From: Sarcocystis neurona
Lineage: Eukaryota; Apicomplexa; Conoidasida; Eucoccidiorida; Sarcocystidae
Direction of reading: 5' to 3'
NCBI GenBank assembly: GCA_000727475.1
Contig: KL647293.1
Location: forward strand, 597,216-661,215
Length of the DNA: 64,000 bases
This document shows positions 26,401 to 32,400 of this stretch, in pieces. Both the position numbers and the translations under genes were made by a program. How positions within the stretch are numbered: position 1 is the first letter of the stretch; the number at the start of each line of letters is the position of its first letter. Under the pieces are notes generated by a model. It saw only the letters and a program-made list of their open reading frames with translations, was not told the origin of the DNA and did not search any database.

Positions 26401-29400
26401 TCGAGCAGCGAAAGGGGGAGGGAGGGGGTGGAGAAGAGGCGTGCGCGGGCGTTCTGCAGTTGGCGTGGGAGACGAGACGGGTCGCGTCACTGCGTGTGCG
26501 AGAGAACGCCCTGTCTGAGTGTGTGTCGTCTCTTCTGTTGCAGGTGGGAAGGAACAAGATGGAGCAGCAGAAGGCGGAGAACGACCGCCTGCAGCAGCAG
26601 GTGCAGCAGCTGACTGCAGAGAAAACGACGCTGCTGGCGGCGCAGCGGGTAGGCAAAGAGACCCACTTCCAGCAGCCAGCATTCACGTGGCACACTATCG
26701 AGACAGGGCTTCTCGCTTGAACTCTCGATTTCCTTCCTCCCTTGGGCAGCACGTGTTTCTCTCTGTGGAAAGCAGATCTGTACATGCATATATACGCTCG
26801 TACACGCGGTGCCTGTACACACACACGCGTACATATATAGGTCGACGTTGCTTTGTCCTTCTCGTGTTTGCTGCTTCCTCTTGCTTCTGGATTCAAACGC
26901 ATGCAGCAGGGGTAGCAGACGTAAGGGCATGTGGACGCACGTCTGTGGATGTATATCTGCTGTTGTCTTGGGCGTCCTGCACCGCAGCAGCAGCGCCATC
27001 ACAGGGAAGTCGAAGAGCTCCACAGAAAGAGAGGGGAAAGTAGAGGAGAAGGGAGAGACACAGGGAGAGACAGAAGCAGCGGTCAGTCACGAAGACATTC
27101 CCGACCGACCGGTTGACAACACGACGTACCACCTGGGGACTCCCTAGTTGCCCTGGTCGTGGGGAGTTTTCGTAGTTGTAGTAGTCTTCGTCTCAGTAGT
27201 GGTGGAAGTCTTCGCATGTAGTAGTAATAACACGACTAAAATTAGTAGAAATGGTAGTAATAGTAGTAGTGTTGCTGGTAGTAGTGGTAGTAGTAGTAGC
27301 AGTAGTGGTAGTTGTAGTAGTACTGTTCGTAGTGGTTGTAGTAGGAGTGGTGTTTGTTCTACTGGTACAGGTAGGTAGTACTACTAGTAGTCGAATTAGT
27401 ACTGGTAATAGCATAAGTAGTAGTAGTAGTATTGCGGGTAGTAATAGTAGCAGTGGCGGTAGTCGTAGTGGTAGTGTCAGTAGTAGTGGTAGTAGTAGTG
27501 TTAGTTCTACTGCTACAGTCAGTAGTAGTGGCACTCGAATTAGTAGTACTAGTAGTAGGGGCAGTATTACCGGTACTGGTATTACCAGTAGTACTAGCAT
27601 TAGTAGTAGTAGTGGTGGTAGTATTTATCGTAGGAGAAGGAGTACGAGTTATCGCAGGGGTCGTAATAGGAGTGACAGCAGCGTTAGTTGTAGTAGTAGG
27701 AGGACTCATGTTACAAGTCGTAGTCAATTTCGTCGTCGTCGTAGTAGTAGGAATCGTTCTCCCGGTAGAAGTACGAATATATACATGTTTGTACAGAGAG
27801 AGAGGGAGAGATAAAAAGTAGTGACATTTGGTCCGGCTTTGCAAATAGCGATGATGCTTGATACGCAGAAAATACATATATGTACTTCCATATATATATA
27901 GGTATATGTACGTAGAGACAAAGACAGAGAGTAGTGACTCGCGCCCCGGCCCTTCAGACAGGGATGCTTGAAGCGCAAATATATACAGAGAGACGAGAGT
28001 GACACGCGCCCCGGCTACTTCGATAGGGGTGGTGGCTGCGCATTCGCCGTAGGACGGCGGGACACGGGCAGCAGCAGCAAGAACAAAAGAGGAGCGTCAA
28101 GCGGGTATACGTGTATGTGGGGAGGAGGACGTGTGCATTTGTAGGGGTCGAGGGGTCTGCGGCGTTTTCCTCTTCCTGTGCGGCTGCCAAGCGCAGTCCC
28201 CCGAAGCGGGGGCGGTTATGCGTCTCTGCGCAACACAGGAGAGCAGCAGTCGTCAGCCTGTCTACATGTACGTGTATATATATGAGACCGTAGAGACAGA
28301 AAAGCGCACCCCCGGTCAGTCTATGTATATATGTATATATATGTATCTGAGCCTGTAGAGATAGACCAGTGTATGTATTTTCTGTCAGTCTGTCTACATA
28401 TATATGAGACTGTAGAGAGAAAAGCGTATCTACTCGTCAGTCTATGTATATGCGTATATATATGCATATGAGACTGTAGAGATAAAGAAGTGTATACATC
28501 TATCAATCTGTCTATATATGTATAAATGAGACTGTAGAGAGGGAAGTGTATCCATCTATCGGTCTACCTATGATATGTGTCTATACTTACGAATATAACG
28601 AGAGAGAGAGTGTATCTATTTGTCTATCTATATGTACTTGTGTATATATGAGACTGTAGAGAGAGCAAAGTGTGTCCACCTGTCAGTCTATCTACGTATA
28701 TATATACATGTATGAGACTGTAGAGACAGAAAGTGTATTTGTCTATTAGTCTGTCTGTCTCTCTATATATGGGACTGTACAGAGAGAAGAGCATATCCAC
28801 CTGTTAGTATGTATATGTATGAGACTGTAGAGAGACAGAGAGGTGTGGGTCTCTATCATTTATCTATGTGGATATAGAAGGATGTAGACAGAGAGAGAAG
28901 TATATGTATCCACTTTTAGTGATACCTATATACATATATATCTGTATAGGACTGCAGAGAGAGAAGCAACAGTTGTGTGAGCGGCTGCCTTTGAAACGAT
29001 GAGGGAAAACAGCCTTCACAGAACGCAGGATCTCATGGGATTTGTCGATGGGCTGCAGAAGAAGCAGAGCAGCTGCAGTTCTTTTCTTCGGTAGAAAAAC
29101 TCTGCGTGGAAGCGCCGGCGCAGGGGGTCGGGGCATGCAACGTGGCGCATGCCCCTGTACGTGCGTCCGCGTAGACTTCGTGGTCGTCCTGACAGCAGCG
29201 CCGTCCTCGGCAAATGCAGAAGTTTCACTGTTGGGGAAGCACAAGTCTCTATATGTGTGTCTTCGTCCATATGGATATTTATATATTGGAGATGGAGGTA
29301 TGTGTGGATACACATATGTGTGTATATACACATGGACGCACACGCACATACACACATGAACGTCTACCGACGGGTCTGCGCCAGTGCATGCAGTTCCACC

Positions 29401-29444
29401 CTATATATACATATATATGTATGGATATATCCCTCTCTGGCTCC

Positions 29445-29479
<35 letters not shown>

Positions 29480-32400
29480 CGTACGTGTATATCTTTCTGT
29501 TCATATATTTGATCCCAGTACGTATATCTGTCTATACACATGTACATACGTATATATCATGTGTCAGTACACGTGTTTATATAGAGAGTAAAGTATACAT
29601 GTATGTCGTGTGTGCGTGAGTGAAGCCGCACAAAGGAGGGGCTTGATTTCCGCAGAAGATCTCCGCACACACTCTCTACATACACATATATATACATGTA
29701 CACACATACACAAATACACCTATATGCGCGCATATATGCATGTATGTGTGTACGTGTACATCCAGAGAAGAGGAAGGACTATAGGAATGATTGGCTTATC
29801 AGATTCGAATTCATCGCTTTCCCTATTCAGGCCGTGTCGTGCGTGGCTTCAATATATGTACATATGTATATATATATATGTATATACATATATATATATA
29901 TATGTACGTTTACATATGCCTCCAGATATATATAGAAGGAAGGACCACAGGAACGTTTGGCTGGTCCGTTTGGAATTGGCGCCTTCCCTATTGATGCCTA
30001 GTCGTGCGCGCCCTTCCTCGGCGTGTACGTGGTTGACTACCATTTATGAGGAGGTGGGCGGGTTGTCTCCTGCGGGCAGTCCTTCTACTCTGCTGCTGTG
30101 CGGGCGGTGCTGCTGTGGTGGTGACTCAGGAACAAGCCGCGCGGGTGCTGGAACTTGAGTCGACGGTGCAGCGGCAGCAGCAGCAGCTGCGGCACCAGGC
30201 GCAGCAGCTGCAGCAGCAGACCCAGCAGCTGCAGCAGCAGACCCAGCAGCTGCAGCGTGAACAGCAGCAGCTGCAGCAGCAGCTAACTGCTGCGAAACAG
30301 CAGCACCAGCAAGGACAGGCAGAGCTGCAGAAGCTGCTCGAGCAAGAACGGCGCAGTAACGCGCTGCTCCGGCAACGGGTGGAGCGTCAGGATGCGCTCC
30401 TTAAGCAGCACCAAGCAGGAGCAGCCGCAGCAGCAGGTAAGGCACCAGTGACAGCCCGGCGCCCCGTCTCGCGCGCAGGTCAGCTGCTATGAACCAAGAC
30501 ACATACGTATTGACGTCCTCCCGTTGTCACGGGCAGAACTGCTGCTGCTCCGCGGCTCCATACCTCCATGTAGATGCTTCTCGTTCTTCAGCTTTTCTTC
30601 GTAAGTATATGTGGGTCTGTCTCTACGGTCTGTCTACACGACCGTAGGGTTTGTTGTCGTGTCTTGCGGCCTCGGCGTTCGACCGCGCACCCGCCCAAGA
30701 ATCGCTTGCATATCTTGGCGCGTGGGCAAGAGACATGCATGGGGGCTGCTGGGCGTAAGCACATGTGTGGGGAGGGGGGCGAGAAGGAACTGCCCTAGGA
30801 GTGCGCGCAGAAGAGAGACATACACTCATTTTGATGTTGCTGCAGGGTGAGGGCCGTCTCCTTCTCCTCTTCCGGAGGGAGACGTGAGGCGAGGACACTC
30901 CGCTGACGACGCTGCGTAGACCTCCGGACGTCGATTTTTGCGTGTGTCTGCGAGCCGGGACGTGGGGGGGTCTGTACGTGGCAAGAAGTAGACACGTGTG
31001 GGGTCTCTTTTTTTCGTTGGTCGACGGTCCAGGCAGCCAAAGAAGACGTACACACGTGCGATGTGCATGGGAAGAGAGAGCTGCGTATGCGAGATGGGGA
31101 AGAGAAAGATAGATGAAAGTGTAGGACGCATGTCCCTGCAGTCTTTCGATCGGGCGCCTCTGAGTAGACCGTCCCTTGGGACCCCTTCGAAGGTCTATCA
31201 CGCCGCTACAAGCAGCGTGATATTTGCGAGGAAGATGAGGCCCTCAGGCGAAGAAACGCTTGCGAGCCCGTGCGTGTATATTCCCGTGTGGCGCCTGCTG
31301 CCGGCTAACAAAAGAGAGGAAGCAAACGTGTGCTGCTGTGGGATGTGGCGCCGCACCCACCGAGGTGCTGGTGTATTCTGCAGAGCAGAGACGTCCTCGC
31401 GCGCCTGGCTGGCGACGGGCCTGTGCGTGGTCTGGTGGGGCGTAGATTCGGCGGCAGGAAGAGAGTAACTTTCGTGTCTTCCTTTCACAGAGATAAAGGC
31501 ACAGAAGTGGTTGCCGTACTCTGCTGCGGGACGCGCTTCCTTAGAAAGAGGGAGAAACAGAGCTGGCTGCAGTGGGTTCAATGCCTTCCTATATGCTTCC
31601 AGAGAGAGACAGAGAAACAGAGAGAGACGAAGAAGTAGTAGTAGACAGAGCCAGAAAAAGGCGTTGGAGATGTGTATGTGTGCGTGTGGTGGTGGATATG
31701 CCGGGGCAAGGGTGTGTATATCTGCGTATGTGTATGAGGACGTATAGACGTCTGCTGAGGAGCACGCGAATGTATGCTGCGATGGAGTGCGAATGTGCTG
31801 CTGCTGTCAGGAGGAAGCGGAGGGATGACAGCGCGCGTTGCTGCTGCAGTGGGAAGGGTCGCACGCGTTGGGGTGGTTGCAGCGGCTGCGGCGGAGCAAG
31901 CCCTGGAGGCGACGCAGGCGGCGACAGCAGCGGCTCGGGAGCAGCAGAAGATGCGAAGTGTTCTCGGAGCAGCAGCAGCACAGGCTCAGAAGGAGATCGA
32001 GCAGCTGCAGCAGCAGCGGCAGCAACAGGAGAAGACGCTCGCTGCACTCCAGCTGCGGCTGCAGCAAGAGGAGGGGGGACGGCGTGTCGCGGAGGCCGAA
32101 CGAGATTTGCTGCTGGGGCAGAGCCGGGAGCAGCAGCAGCTGCAGCAGCAACAGGAGGCGGCGGCGGCGGCGCAACAGCGAGAAATGGTGAGTCTGGCGG
32201 AGCAGCTGCAAACCGCTCGGCAGCAGAGTCGCCAGCTGCAGCTGCAGCTGCAGCACCTGCAGCAGGAGAATCTGCAGCAGCAGCAACAGCTCTTCCAGCA
32301 GCAGCAGCAGCTTCTTCAGACCCAACAGCAGCTCGGACAGCAGCAGGAGGCAGCCGTCGACGCTGCCCCCCAGGATGTCGCAGCAGCAGCAGCTTCAAGT

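Noticed and set aside
28955..29130. [14 protein letters not shown] and [12 protein letters not shown] as extra exons in intron 13
   Set aside because: Possible donors leave phase 1 or 2, and joining the two makes a stop codon; neither can be placed between exons 13 and 14.
30046..30129. ATG with a Leu/Cys-rich stretch resembling a signal peptide and a new gene start
   Set aside because: The hydrophobic stretch is the CTG-rich acceptor tract of exon 14; an AG in phase 0 follows, and the same artefact appears before several other exons.
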